In this document: piece by piece, positions 10,601 through 17,524 of the stretch | How positions within the stretch are numbered: the first letter of the stretch is position 1 | Layout: the number at the start of each line of letters is the position of its first letter | NCBI GenBank assembly: GCA_041751875.1 | Contig: JBGSIC010000004.1 | Coordinates: forward strand, 124,001-188,000 | From: JBGSIC01 sp041751875 | GTDB taxonomy: Bacteria; Bdellovibrionota; FAC87; UBA2466; JACKAF01 | Length of the DNA stretch: 64,000 nucleotides | Direction of reading: 5' to 3' | The notes under the pieces: model-generated | Told to the model about the DNA's origin: nothing | Seen by the model: only the letters and a program-made list of their open reading frames with translations | Database searches by the model: none | Translations under genes and position numbers: made by a program

Positions 10601-10702
10601 ACTACGTGGGTAGCGCTCCGTACTTTCGACGGCTTCCGCACACACGGAGATTAGAAAAACCATTCCAACCAATAGCAATCCACAAAGTCTCATGCATTCC
10701 AT
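7655..10702 (-). CDS. Clp-like AAA+ ATPase with N-terminal beta-rich sensor region and export signal
   Basis: A 1015-residue protein and first gene of the operon. The start may be ATG at 10702 or the one at 10693 (MRLCGLLLVG), which leaves the neater signal peptide with AEA cleavage near residue 24. Residues about 30-390 look beta-propeller-like (SPELWLLLPG, ALTPDGIYSS, TLSKDNTLVAYVSE). About 395-620 resembles a degenerate D1 AAA+ module without a P-loop. About 650-930 is a Clp-type D2: Walker A GPTGAGKT (702-709), Walker B VLFDDVDQ (Asp759-Asp760, so the catalytic Glu is Asp), sensor 1 TAN (Asn803), arginine finger near Arg845 and sensor 2 GAR (Arg906). No GYVG pore loop is visible, unlike the partner at 4237-6879, so the two may form a hetero-oligomer with divided roles. 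Function is unassigned. Confidence 0.85.
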   Translation of the reverse strand: MECMRLCGLLLVGMVFLISVCAEAVESTERYPRSWYLPLTHERCSVIRERLRTEEFEGLRLPTGLYLQDHRDAWSRPDIHKGQLISEVRFELPGLVGTSHLGIVYPKGDPKSPELWLLLPGQQRYRLAQKRDGKWHPERFLPFPESDEHWKAVNGGVFWFNRVWRPFIKKHPNLAMASTDRQETEGQPILVSVEGDKNETQPMVAVKNINSRPTPLAFHHTHSNQVLMMTCPPDTRPDSNPDSFPACESMGVALIDLATGKGKLLESGVKWPVALTPDGIYSSEKGKVFLRAIDWGQKSFSGERSVIREMEKDETFLTYGFRFYIEKGNTTGTRRRPYTLSKDNTLVAYVSERSRFTGLGVEEDSQMELFQLDAGVDTPVDWLPEIQSGGHLSVYSNADIAKQLSRILGSSQRTFALIVYEDGQLPDQLVSDFVWKTVTQSIPTSESLSELERVYRLAPSAFDFEDREEITDRLEVLHEAVSGRRSIVYLSDFPSSEVHQVSRGNGESLFSDFWNYFQKSILSGESRVVLSMRADVYKELRAQFPGVFQYAEKVSVPNLTPEEILKVVEGYRADLERRKGKRFSKDGYEVFTNFVVSQGMGSRLQSPRREMIAMEDLFDYLETFSADSSTIDRAAMQDWLSYRSGQDTFRKRLNPKKVCEQLRTDVVSHDEIIDAVCVALDAIKSGNRIYETGPLAKFIFLGPTGAGKTFIPERLAELISGKDSIVKVDMSEFSRITADSPIYRKIKEAETDIRIVLFDDVDQIEDNRLAIDRLAGIMDNGIYGEGTEVELDFSNTMVFWTANWGEEIINRGDVTDSSIRDEIGLALTRGQNGDPAILKPRIWGRIESTVFPFRPFSTPQLLELGIVLAKNRIMELRRQNSKNVRVDPNLIMELVSQEKDARAGARSIKNRLGDSIFSQPVFLRPFVKADVTDLAIIQNEDALSSEPFVVLSNLDEGFADLWSDSSLLPDLSGWTEKQDQKFVCQYLRDNAGVLDVSVSEKEFEDYVQRFCQEGK

Positions 10703-10805
10703 CCATTCATAGTGACGCGTTACGTTACTCTTAGCGGAGACAGTTTTTTTTTAGAAGAGAAAAACAACATCGAAACCAAAAATTGTTTAGTTTCTGAAAC
10801 ACTCG

Positions 10806-10855
10806 ACAGTAATCTTTGTAAAATTAGACACTTGCATAAAACTGATGATTACTGT
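10806..10855. promoter_or_regulatory. Inverted and direct repeats in the divergent control region
   Basis: The AT-rich gap 10703-10947 separates the divergent operons. It holds a perfect 9-base inverted repeat, ACAGTAATC (10806-10814) and GATTACTGT (10847-10855), and a direct repeat TTAGACA at 10824-10830 and 10857-10863. The spacing of the half-sites (about three helical turns) suits an operator bound by a dimeric regulator. The neighbouring TIGR02147 protein is the obvious candidate, but this is inference. Confidence 0.45.
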
Positions 10856-10889
10856 TTTAGACAGTTGAATAAGAAACAAAACGACGCCG

Positions 10890-10920
10890 TTGACAAGACG
10901 CGGTAACTACGAGCAAGAAT
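10890..10920 (+). promoter_or_regulatory. Possible sigma-70 promoter for the regulator gene
   Basis: TTGACA (10890-10895) is a consensus -35 hexamer. AAGAAT (10915-10920) is a weak -10 at a rather long 19-base spacing. It lies directly before the ribosome site GGAGGAG (10937-10943) of the gene at 10948. Suggestive only. Confidence 0.3.
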
Positions 10921-10947
10921 GTGCCTTGAGGTGATTGGAGGAGTCGG

Positions 10948-11784
10948 GTGGCGCAGGACCAATGTAAGTTGGAAAATGAAGGATTCGAGCTCAGCGCCGT
11001 ACTTTCCGGCGGGCAGGCTTCAAACTACCGAGAATGGCTTCTTAACATCCTCAAAGAACGAAAAAAGCTTCGTCCCCGGTATTCGCTCCGTGCCCTAGCC
11101 CAAAGCCTGGGTATTTCCCCTGCCACTTTTTCTCAGGTGCTCTCTGGCAAAAGGCGTCTTACTGAAAAAAGCGCGATGAAAATCGCTAAGTGCCTGGGCC
11201 TATCGCCACTGGAACGCGACGCGCTTTTGGAGCTCTGCCACAAGGAAGATTTTCCGGAGCTTCCCCCGCCGCGTGACAACACCCGAGACTGGACGATAGT
11301 CAGCGACGATCTCTTTCGAATCATTTCCCATTGGTACCATTATGCCATCTTGGAGATGACGGATATTGAGAACCACCAAGGCGATCCGGAATGGATGGGT
11401 AAGAAGTTAGGTATTTCTCTCGAAGATGCTTCTTCCGCCTTAAACCGTTTACTTAAATTGGGACTCCTCCAACGCATGCCAGAAGGCAAGCTGAAGCGAA
11501 CATCGAAGCCTCTAACCGTGGGAGACAATATTCCCAGTGAGGCGATTCGAGAACACCATCTTTCTCAGCTACTCAAGGCAAGCTACTCGTTGCGCCACCA
11601 CAGCATGAACGAACGCTACTTCTCCTCAGGGACGATGGCGATTGATTCCAAAAATCTTCCTAAGGCTCAGGAAGCGATTAAAAGTTTCAGAAGAAAGCTT
11701 TGTAAGATGCTACAAGGCGGAAAGCCCGACCGCGTCTACATCGCCTCCTTCCAGTTGTTCCCCGCTTCTCAAGAGGTTATATGA
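10948..11784 (+). CDS. TIGR02147 / DUF4423-type HTH regulator
   Basis: A 278-residue cytoplasmic protein starting at GTG, four bases after a strong GGAGGAG. Residues about 40-90 form a Cro/C1-type helix-turn-helix (LRALAQSLGISPATFSQVLSGKR is the recognition region). The rest matches the TIGR02147 pattern: ISHWYHYAILEM, a second winged-helix-like stretch (WMGKKLGISLEDASSALNRL), the LRHHSMNERYFSSGTMAI segment, and a C-terminal YIASFQLFPAS. Families like this are abundant in Bdellovibrio relatives. It overlaps the next gene by four bases (ATGA) and is divergent from the AAA+/vWA/protease operon, so it may control both directions. Identification of the family is confident; the ligand and targets are unknown. 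Confidence 0.9.
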   Translation: MAQDQCKLENEGFELSAVLSGGQASNYREWLLNILKERKKLRPRYSLRALAQSLGISPATFSQVLSGKRRLTEKSAMKIAKCLGLSPLERDALLELCHKEDFPELPPPRDNTRDWTIVSDDLFRIISHWYHYAILEMTDIENHQGDPEWMGKKLGISLEDASSALNRLLKLGLLQRMPEGKLKRTSKPLTVGDNIPSEAIREHHLSQLLKASYSLRHHSMNERYFSSGTMAIDSKNLPKAQEAIKSFRRKLCKMLQGGKPDRVYIASFQLFPASQEVI

Positions 11785-13154
11785 AAATACTTACCGCTAT
11801 TGTTTTTTTACATTGTATTGTGGTCCAGGCCGATCCGCTCGGTCTTCCAGCACTTCTTCTAGACCGAGCAGCCAATCCTCTTGGACGACATATTCCGCAA
11901 CTGGGAAGTGAGTGCAACAACGGCGGCAATCAAACAGAAAACGCTTACCGTTCTCGCGGCTTTGCTCTTGTCGAGCAAATGAAGCAGTTTAATCGTCTCT
12001 ACGTCGAGCATCCCGAAAAACAAATCCCGCCAGAATATATCGATCGGTTTGAAAAGAAAGTTCAAGACAGTCGGGTTTATGCTTGGGAAGTACGGCCCAC
12101 TTGGAAGGGAATGCCACGCAACGCGGGGATTTTCCCTGACCCAGCTGACAGTTCTCGGTTTGCTATCGCGATCCACCGAGAAACTTTTGAAGAGTGGATC
12201 AAATTGGGTGTGAACTTTGACGACAATGTTCTTCACGAGTACGCGCTGCTAGCGGAATTCGAGGATGATTTCTATGATGTTACCGCGCCTATTATGGGTA
12301 AACTCCAAACCCATCCACTTTCGCGTTCTGTGGTACCAGCAAGTCTCAACCCCACCCTTCCGGGGCGCTTGATCTACTTCAAGAGCACGGAGTTCACGCC
12401 TAACGCGCTGGCCGTCTACCTTTCGGAACGCGATTCCGCCCAAATGTGGGGTAGCCTTTCTCGTCCTCAGCTCGTCACCTGGTTTATCAACGAGAGTGCT
12501 TCGACCGTATTCACCCTACGAGAATCACCTGCCGTTGACTGGAAGGCCAGACCGGATGGAGAGCGTGGATTTGTTCTACCCGATCAAAACGGCGATCCTC
12601 TGCTGAGTTTGCGCTGCTCACTTAACCAACAGGGTAAACCACAGTGTGTCGTCTGGTACTGGAGAATCAATCAAACGCTTCCCGACGAACTAAATGAGGT
12701 CGCTTTCAAGAAAGGAACACTAACCGCCACTTTTTCCGATGACGAAATTGCCGCCACGGTGTTTCACTCCCTCGATCTCTTTACTCGTTTTGAAAAAGAA
12801 CATGCAGAGCCTAGTGAGCGGGTGGCGACGCGCATCTTTCAATCCAGCGATGGGACAACGCTCTCGCTGCAATGTAGCATGCTGATGGATTTCCAACCCG
12901 TCCGCTACTTATGTCGGTTTGAATCGGAACTAGGAGTACACGGAGAAGTGGCTCCTGCTTCTAATTTGCACTTATCCGTACTGGCTTTCCGGGAGCAGCA
13001 GGAGCAACTGAAGGTCCTGGGACACTTCAAGTCGCTCCTCACTGAGCAATTGACTCAAGGGGGTGACGATACCAATACGATCCAAACCTCTGAGCGGCTT
13101 CAGGATCTCTTGGGCGCGTTTCGCGAGCGCGATCTAAACTTTCAGGTGCCGTAG
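11781..13154 (+). CDS. Exported protein of unknown function, co-transcribed with the regulator
   Basis: A 457-residue protein with a short signal peptide (MKILTAIVFLHCIVVQA). The start overlaps the regulator stop by four bases. The second half seems to contain two related units: LLSLRCSLNQQGKPQCVVWYW (about 272-291) and a later stretch with LSLQCSM, PVRYLCRFE (about 358-377), each with a Cys pair about a dozen residues apart, followed by a beta-strand-rich tail. A HEYALLAEFEDDFYD segment around residue 153 has many acidic residues but no metalloprotease motif. I do not recognise the family. Context links it to the divergent exported AAA+/protease operon, perhaps as a substrate, inhibitor or sensor partner; this is inference. 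Confidence 0.75.
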   Translation: MKILTAIVFLHCIVVQADPLGLPALLLDRAANPLGRHIPQLGSECNNGGNQTENAYRSRGFALVEQMKQFNRLYVEHPEKQIPPEYIDRFEKKVQDSRVYAWEVRPTWKGMPRNAGIFPDPADSSRFAIAIHRETFEEWIKLGVNFDDNVLHEYALLAEFEDDFYDVTAPIMGKLQTHPLSRSVVPASLNPTLPGRLIYFKSTEFTPNALAVYLSERDSAQMWGSLSRPQLVTWFINESASTVFTLRESPAVDWKARPDGERGFVLPDQNGDPLLSLRCSLNQQGKPQCVVWYWRINQTLPDELNEVAFKKGTLTATFSDDEIAATVFHSLDLFTRFEKEHAEPSERVATRIFQSSDGTTLSLQCSMLMDFQPVRYLCRFESELGVHGEVAPASNLHLSVLAFREQQEQLKVLGHFKSLLTEQLTQGGDDTNTIQTSERLQDLLGAFRERDLNFQVP

Positions 13155-13190
13155 ATCGTAGACGATTTAGAAAAAAGACGCTCATTAAGG

Positions 13191-14570
13191 CTACATCGCA
13201 CTTATGATCTCAAGGGGCGTCCGCGTTTTCCACAGTCCGCGCGTGAAGTCTGGAAAATCAACCGGACGCGATCGGTTAGCCACGGATAGTTCGGTTAAAC
13301 CCGAAACCACCGTCCAATCAGCAGCATCATACACGTCCATGTCGGTAGGCAAACCTTGTTGAAGACACTCGATCAATCTAAACAGTTCCAAGAAATCCGC
13401 TCCTTCATGTGCAAACGGGGCCGCTTTCTTTTTGTGGGCCTCATAGTACGGATGCTCAAATTCGTTGGCGTAGTTTATTAAAGGTTCCCACTTTTCGGCC
13501 GGGCTTCGTCCTTCTACATAGATCAGATTGGAATGAGTGAGGTCGCCAAACCCCTGAGTGATGGCGTGGGTCCCTTGGACAAGATTGATGCGGCTGTAGG
13601 GACGCGGGAGGTTCGTGTCGTGCACCAGATGAATGGTTTTGCCGTTTACCGTCTTGATTAATGTGCTGTTAACGTCACCCAATTTATATTGAGCCTTTGC
13701 AAATTTGTGTTCCTGACCGAGGTTTTTGTTTACGTACTCCTGCAACCCTTTCGAGGGAGAACTCATTGAAACAAGATAATCAAAACGGTCGCCCCGGTTT
13801 ACATTCATGCATTGGGCAATGGGGCCCAAGCCATGTGTAGGATAGAGGTTTCCGTTTCGTTTCATGGAGTGGTAAACGCGCCAATCCTGCTCGTAAACAC
13901 CGCCTAGTTTGTGATGGCGCAAGTCATGATTGTAGGCGCCCTCTCCGTGGAGGAGCTCACCGAAGAGTCCCTTTCGTACCATGTGGAGAATCATCATTTC
14001 TGCGCGCATGTAACAGACATTCTCCAACATCACGCAATGCTTCTGAAATTTTTCGGCCGTCTCAACTAGTTCCCAACATCCCTCCACCGTGACGGCTGCC
14101 GGAACTTCGGTGGCCGCATGGCTCCCTGTTCGCATGGCCTCGACGCAAACAGGAACATGCCAATCCCAAGGGGTCGCGGTGACAACCAGATCCAATTCCT
14201 CTTGCGCGCACATGCGCTTGAAATCGTTTTCCCCACGGGAGTAACCGATGGGTATTGCCTTGCCAGCGGCTTGAGCGAGAGCCTGCATGGCGTTCACTTT
14301 TTTCTCCACCGGATCGCAAACTGCTTGTAGTTCTACTCCGTCCATCACGAGCAAACTTTTCACGTGGCTCGCTCCCTGATTTCCCACCCCCACGACCCCT
14401 ACACGCACGACAGGCAAGGGCGAAACCTTCAAAGGACCCACGGATCCTTGCACTTCTCGCGCGCACCGAGATATGGTTGTAGAACCCGCCACCGTAATCC
14501 CTACGCTGGCCACCGTGCTCATCTTGAGAAAGTCACGGCGAGTGAGTTCGTTTTTCTTGGGATCGTCCAC
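13191..14570 (-). CDS. Tat-exported Gfo/Idh/MocA-family protein, GH109 (alpha-N-acetylgalactosaminidase) type
   Basis: A 459-residue protein. A twin-arginine signal (TRRDFLKMS, Arg11-Arg12) precedes a Rossmann domain (VGVVGVGNQG, about 54-63) that binds NAD(H), and a C-terminal alpha/beta domain. The blocks MLENVCYMRAEM, GELLHGEGAYNHDLR and NGNLYPTHGLGPIAQCM are those of GH109 enzymes, which cleave alpha-GalNAc by an NAD-dependent elimination mechanism and use a His in the YPTHG block. The length matches GH109 (about 440-460). Export as a folded, cofactor-loaded protein through Tat fits this family. It is transcribed convergently with 11781-13154 and stands alone, without other glycan genes nearby. 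Related non-glycosidase oxidoreductases share the fold, so activity is likely but not certain. Confidence 0.85.
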   Translation of the reverse strand: MDDPKKNELTRRDFLKMSTVASVGITVAGSTTISRCAREVQGSVGPLKVSPLPVVRVGVVGVGNQGASHVKSLLVMDGVELQAVCDPVEKKVNAMQALAQAAGKAIPIGYSRGENDFKRMCAQEELDLVVTATPWDWHVPVCVEAMRTGSHAATEVPAAVTVEGCWELVETAEKFQKHCVMLENVCYMRAEMMILHMVRKGLFGELLHGEGAYNHDLRHHKLGGVYEQDWRVYHSMKRNGNLYPTHGLGPIAQCMNVNRGDRFDYLVSMSSPSKGLQEYVNKNLGQEHKFAKAQYKLGDVNSTLIKTVNGKTIHLVHDTNLPRPYSRINLVQGTHAITQGFGDLTHSNLIYVEGRSPAEKWEPLINYANEFEHPYYEAHKKKAAPFAHEGADFLELFRLIECLQQGLPTDMDVYDAADWTVVSGLTELSVANRSRPVDFPDFTRGLWKTRTPLEIISAM

Positions 14571-14936
14571 GGATCGCTCCAGAAAACGTTAATAACTATA
14601 ATGCTGGGACAAAGTCGGTCAGAAACAAAAAAGCCAAGACAGCTTCGACCTATTCAACCTAAGAGTCTGACAGTCTTCCCGAATATTTCAAGCGAGCAGA
14701 AAATGGAGAACTGACTCGACGCTTCCCTTCCCAAGTAGCATTCCAACCCTTTAAGGGTGTTCCGTCGATTCTGAGAAAATGTTCCAGATTCTTCCCAAAC
14801 CCATCTCACCTGAGGTATAGCCAGGGTAGCTCATTTGGTAGCCATGCCCGCGGAGCGGGCCATTAGATAGACAGCTTAGCTGATGCGATTAGATTCTGCG
14901 CAAGCGTGGTCTGTTTGATGGTAAGTATTTCGGAGT
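14571..14936. other. Gene-free stretch with a tRNA-like remnant
   Basis: No convincing gene is present. Near 14823-14862 a D-arm-like sequence (TAGCTCATTTGGTAG) is followed by a hairpin, GCCCGC-GGA-GCGGGC. The hairpin loop has only three bases, so this is not a working tRNA; it may be a decayed copy related to the tRNA-Gly just downstream. Otherwise the stretch should hold the promoter of the minus-strand gene at 14570 and the tRNA promoter, neither of which I can place. Confidence 0.3.
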
Positions 14937-15012
14937 GCGGGAGTAGCTCAGTTGGTAGAGCATCAGCTTCCCAAGCTGAGGGTCGCGAGTTCGAACCTCG
15001 TCTCCCGCTCCA
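14937..15012 (+). tRNA. tRNA-Gly(CCC)
   Basis: A 76-base cloverleaf including an encoded CCA end. The acceptor stem GCGGGAG (14937-14943) pairs with CTCCCGC (15002-15008). The D arm is AGCTCAGTTGGTAGAGC. The anticodon arm CAGCTTCCCAAGCTG presents CCC, which reads GGG glycine codons. The T arm is GCGAGTTCGAACCTCG-like. The gene stands alone. Confidence 0.95.
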
Positions 15013-15168
15013 TTTAAAGGTTTTGAGTCGAGTGGTTCGGTTGCTCGACAGCTCCATCGCCATACCTTGCCATATGGACTGTTCACGTGAACAGTAACTT
15101 TGCTACTCCTGCTTATATCGGGTAAAAAATGGTAACAGTAATAGAATCATCAACTTCGGTGGGCTAGT

Positions 15169-16533
15169 TTGGGTTCCTCAATCAAAGAAAAAATCGGCGA
15201 TTTTCTCCAAAGTCTTCGCCGGCTCAACTATAAACAGATTCTTGAGTTTCAACTAAGCGGGCGCCCCTATCTTCAGAGCGTGCCGTACTGGACGGCTGCT
15301 GCGATCGTCGGTGTCGTGGCCGTTATTTTTTCTGGATTGTTCTCCTTAGCCGTCTACCTACCCCAGCTGATTTTAGAAACGAATCCCTATATCCTTTTTC
15401 TGACTTCACCCATTTGCTTTTTCTTCGCCACCTGGATTGTCGAAAAATATGCAAAGCCGGCGGGAGGTACAGGCGTACCTCAGGTTATTCACGCCCTTTC
15501 TTTGAAAGCACCAGAACAACAAACAGAGATTGATAGGTACCTCAACCTCCGAGTCGCTGTTGTTATCGTCGCAAGTTCCCTGCTCTGCGTGCTCGGCGCC
15601 GGAGGACTGGGCCGTGAAGGCCCCGTCGTGCACATCGCCGCCTGCCTCTTTTATTTTGTAGGCCGTCACTTCACGCAACTTAGCCCTTACCGCGAACACC
15701 GATCGTGGATCATGGCGGGGGGCGCGGCGGGAGTCGCGGCGGCGTTCAATGCCCCGCTGGCCGGAGTTGTGTTCGTCCTGGAGGAGCTCGCCCAGCAACA
15801 CTTTCATCAGTTCAAAACGGCCGTGATTTCCGCTGCCATTATTGGGGGCATGATCTCCCAGTGGCTTTCCGGAAAGTACCTCTATTTTGGCTACCCTAAT
15901 ATTGGTCCGGTGAGTTTCAGCGCCGTTCCGTGGGCCATTTTTGTCGGCGTGATGTGCGGCCTTTTTGCTTTTCCTTTCCAAAAAATGCTCACCTCCAAGT
16001 GGCGAGATCGCTTTCGGCTTCATCTCAACACGCGTTTGAAAATTGCCGTATTCACCGGTCTCTGTATGGCGGCTCTCGCCAACTTTGTTGGTCCGGGAAC
16101 CATCGGCGGTGGAATGTCTGTAATTGAGGAACTTCTTTTCCACGATGGTCGGGCCTCTTGGAGTTTGGTTTTGGGAAGGTTATTCGGCCCCGTGCTTTCT
16201 CACCTAAGCGGTTGTGCTGGCGGCTTTCTCGCTCCCTCCCTTGCGTTGGGTGCCACCATTGGCTCCAAACTTTCGACACTAGTTTCATACGAAAACCACA
16301 ATTTACTCGTCTTAGTCGGTATGACGGCTTTCTTGAGTGCTAACCTGCGAGCGCCCTTTACTGCTTGGGTAATCGTGATGGAGATGACAGGAAGTCATCA
16401 CACGATTTTTTCACTCATGGTAGCGTCGTTGGCAGGCCATGCCACCCTCGAGTTTTTGCTGGACCGGAAAAAGTTTATGCGAATCCCCCCGGTTGAGCCC
16501 CCACCGGGTTCGCCTTCGAAAGGTGGAAGCTAA
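15169..16533 (+). CDS. ClC-family chloride channel / Cl-/H+ antiporter
   Basis: A 454-residue inner-membrane protein with about ten or more membrane segments. The ClC selectivity motifs are visible: GGTGVP in place of GSGIP (about 98-103), GREGPVVH (about 148-155) with the gating glutamate conserved, and GGFLAPS in the later half for GxFxP. The GREGP form points to chloride (or nitrate) rather than the fluoride-specific branch. No C-terminal CBS domains are present. The start is assigned to a TTG at 15169 with a GGTGGG stretch in front; other starts are possible. Its stop is followed after one base by a DUF2177 gene, so the two are probably co-transcribed. Whether it is a channel or an exchanger cannot be read here. 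Confidence 0.9.
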   Translation: MGSSIKEKIGDFLQSLRRLNYKQILEFQLSGRPYLQSVPYWTAAAIVGVVAVIFSGLFSLAVYLPQLILETNPYILFLTSPICFFFATWIVEKYAKPAGGTGVPQVIHALSLKAPEQQTEIDRYLNLRVAVVIVASSLLCVLGAGGLGREGPVVHIAACLFYFVGRHFTQLSPYREHRSWIMAGGAAGVAAAFNAPLAGVVFVLEELAQQHFHQFKTAVISAAIIGGMISQWLSGKYLYFGYPNIGPVSFSAVPWAIFVGVMCGLFAFPFQKMLTSKWRDRFRLHLNTRLKIAVFTGLCMAALANFVGPGTIGGGMSVIEELLFHDGRASWSLVLGRLFGPVLSHLSGCAGGFLAPSLALGATIGSKLSTLVSYENHNLLVLVGMTAFLSANLRAPFTAWVIVMEMTGSHHTIFSLMVASLAGHATLEFLLDRKKFMRIPPVEPPPGSPSKGGS

Positions 16534-16534
16534 A

Positions 16535-16930
16535 ATGCGTCTCTCTCATTTTGTTACGATCGTAGTGCTTATTCCGATCCTCGACTACTTCTGGCTGGGA
16601 TGGGCAATGAAAAGTTTTTACATAAAGCAGTTGGGCCCCATCGCCCGTCTTACAGAGAGTGGGAATTTCGCGCCTCTTTTAGTGCCTGCACTGATTGTCT
16701 ATGTGATCCTGGCTTTTAGCCTTTCCTTTTTTGTCCTGCCTCGTGCGGGTACGGTTCTCCAAGCTTTTATTTTTGGCGCGCTACTGGGGGGGTGTATCTA
16801 CGGCGTCTATGACTTTACCAATCTTTCAACTCTCAAGAACTGGACCTTAGCGATGGCTATCGTTGATACGGCGTGGGGCGCCACTGTCAGCGGCATTGTG
16901 TCAGCAACTGCCAAAAAGCTCTTTCCCTGA
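16535..16930 (+). CDS. DUF2177 family membrane protein
   Basis: A 131-residue integral membrane protein with four predicted membrane helices. Features matching the DUF2177 family include LDYFWLGW near the N-terminus, FYIKQLGPIA, and FGALLGGCIYGVYDFTNLSTL with WTLAMAIVDTAWG near the C-terminus; length also matches. I chose the ATG at 16535, which lies one base after the ClC stop and is preceded by AGGTGGAAG. A longer frame would overlap the ClC gene and add a soluble tail atypical of the family. The function of DUF2177 is unknown. Confidence 0.88.
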   Translation: MRLSHFVTIVVLIPILDYFWLGWAMKSFYIKQLGPIARLTESGNFAPLLVPALIVYVILAFSLSFFVLPRAGTVLQAFIFGALLGGCIYGVYDFTNLSTLKNWTLAMAIVDTAWGATVSGIVSATAKKLFP

Positions 16931-17021
16931 ATCCATACCGATAAGGCATCTACAGATGACTCGGCGCAATCTTTCGCATGTCTAAAAATGCCATGCGCAA
17001 AAAACCAGATTGCAGTACAGT

Positions 17022-17039
17022 GGGCTAAGGGTTCAGCCC
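17022..17039 (+). promoter_or_regulatory. Small hairpin upstream of the carbon-uptake operon
   Basis: GGGCT (17022-17026) and AGCCC (17035-17039) can pair. A second possible pairing, GAGAGGA near 17056 with TCCTCTC near 17083-17089, lies closer to the first gene. These could be leader structures; no known riboswitch is recognised. Weak evidence. Confidence 0.2.
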
Positions 17040-17099
17040 GTTATAACCGTAATATAGAGAGGAGCTTGAAGGAAGTTACCTATCCTCTCCCCTTATCTT

Positions 17100-17450
17100 A
17101 TGCGCGCAGCGTTACTTAGTTTTGTCTTGGGTGTGCTCTTAGCTGGCCCGTCCTTCTCTCACTCGGCTCGTGCGGAACATCATTCCGTCGCCCATAAAAA
17201 TGCTCTTGAATCCTTGAATCCCATTTTGTCCACCTCCGAGAGTCAGCCCCCTTCGAAAAGTGCCTGCATGACTTGTGAGGTCGAATGCTTTGAGGAAAGT
17301 GTAAAAAAACTAGCCTCGGTTGAAGCGGGAACCCTTATTTTTTTCCGCCCTATACCGCGCCCCTTTGAATGGACACAAAATCTCCAGGGTAGAACCTCAG
17401 ATGTTTTCGCCCGCCTCCATTCCGGTCTCTCTCCCCCTCTTTCTATCTAA
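17100..17450 (+). CDS. Small exported protein with a CxxCxxxC motif
   Basis: A 116-residue protein with a signal peptide (LLSFVLGVLLAGPSFSHSARA). The mature part contains SACMTCEVECFEES, a Cys cluster of the pattern CxxCxxxC that might bind a metal, and a His-rich start (EHHSVAHKN). No good ribosome site lies immediately before the ATG. It sits 74 bases upstream of the SulP gene, so it may be the first gene of the carbon-uptake operon, possibly as a periplasmic sensor or zinc provider; that role is speculative. I do not recognise a family. Confidence 0.55.
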   Translation: MRAALLSFVLGVLLAGPSFSHSARAEHHSVAHKNALESLNPILSTSESQPPSKSACMTCEVECFEESVKKLASVEAGTLIFFRPIPRPFEWTQNLQGRTSDVFARLHSGLSPPLSI

Positions 17451-17524
17451 TTTGATCTCGTTCGGCCGAACGCCCGCATTCCGCCGTTTTTACGACACAT
17501 CTTTAGATACATTTTGGGAGAGTC

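Noticed and set aside
10712..10906. 64-codon open frame in the divergent control region
   Set aside because: No ribosome site, AT-rich, and it covers the repeats and probable promoters; coding is unlikely.
14817..14865. Second functional tRNA gene
   Set aside because: The hairpin loop has three bases instead of seven and no acceptor or T arm can be built.
15406..16143. 245-codon open frame on the minus strand
   Set aside because: Antisense to the ClC gene, whose motifs are clear; no signal or domain in the shadow frame.
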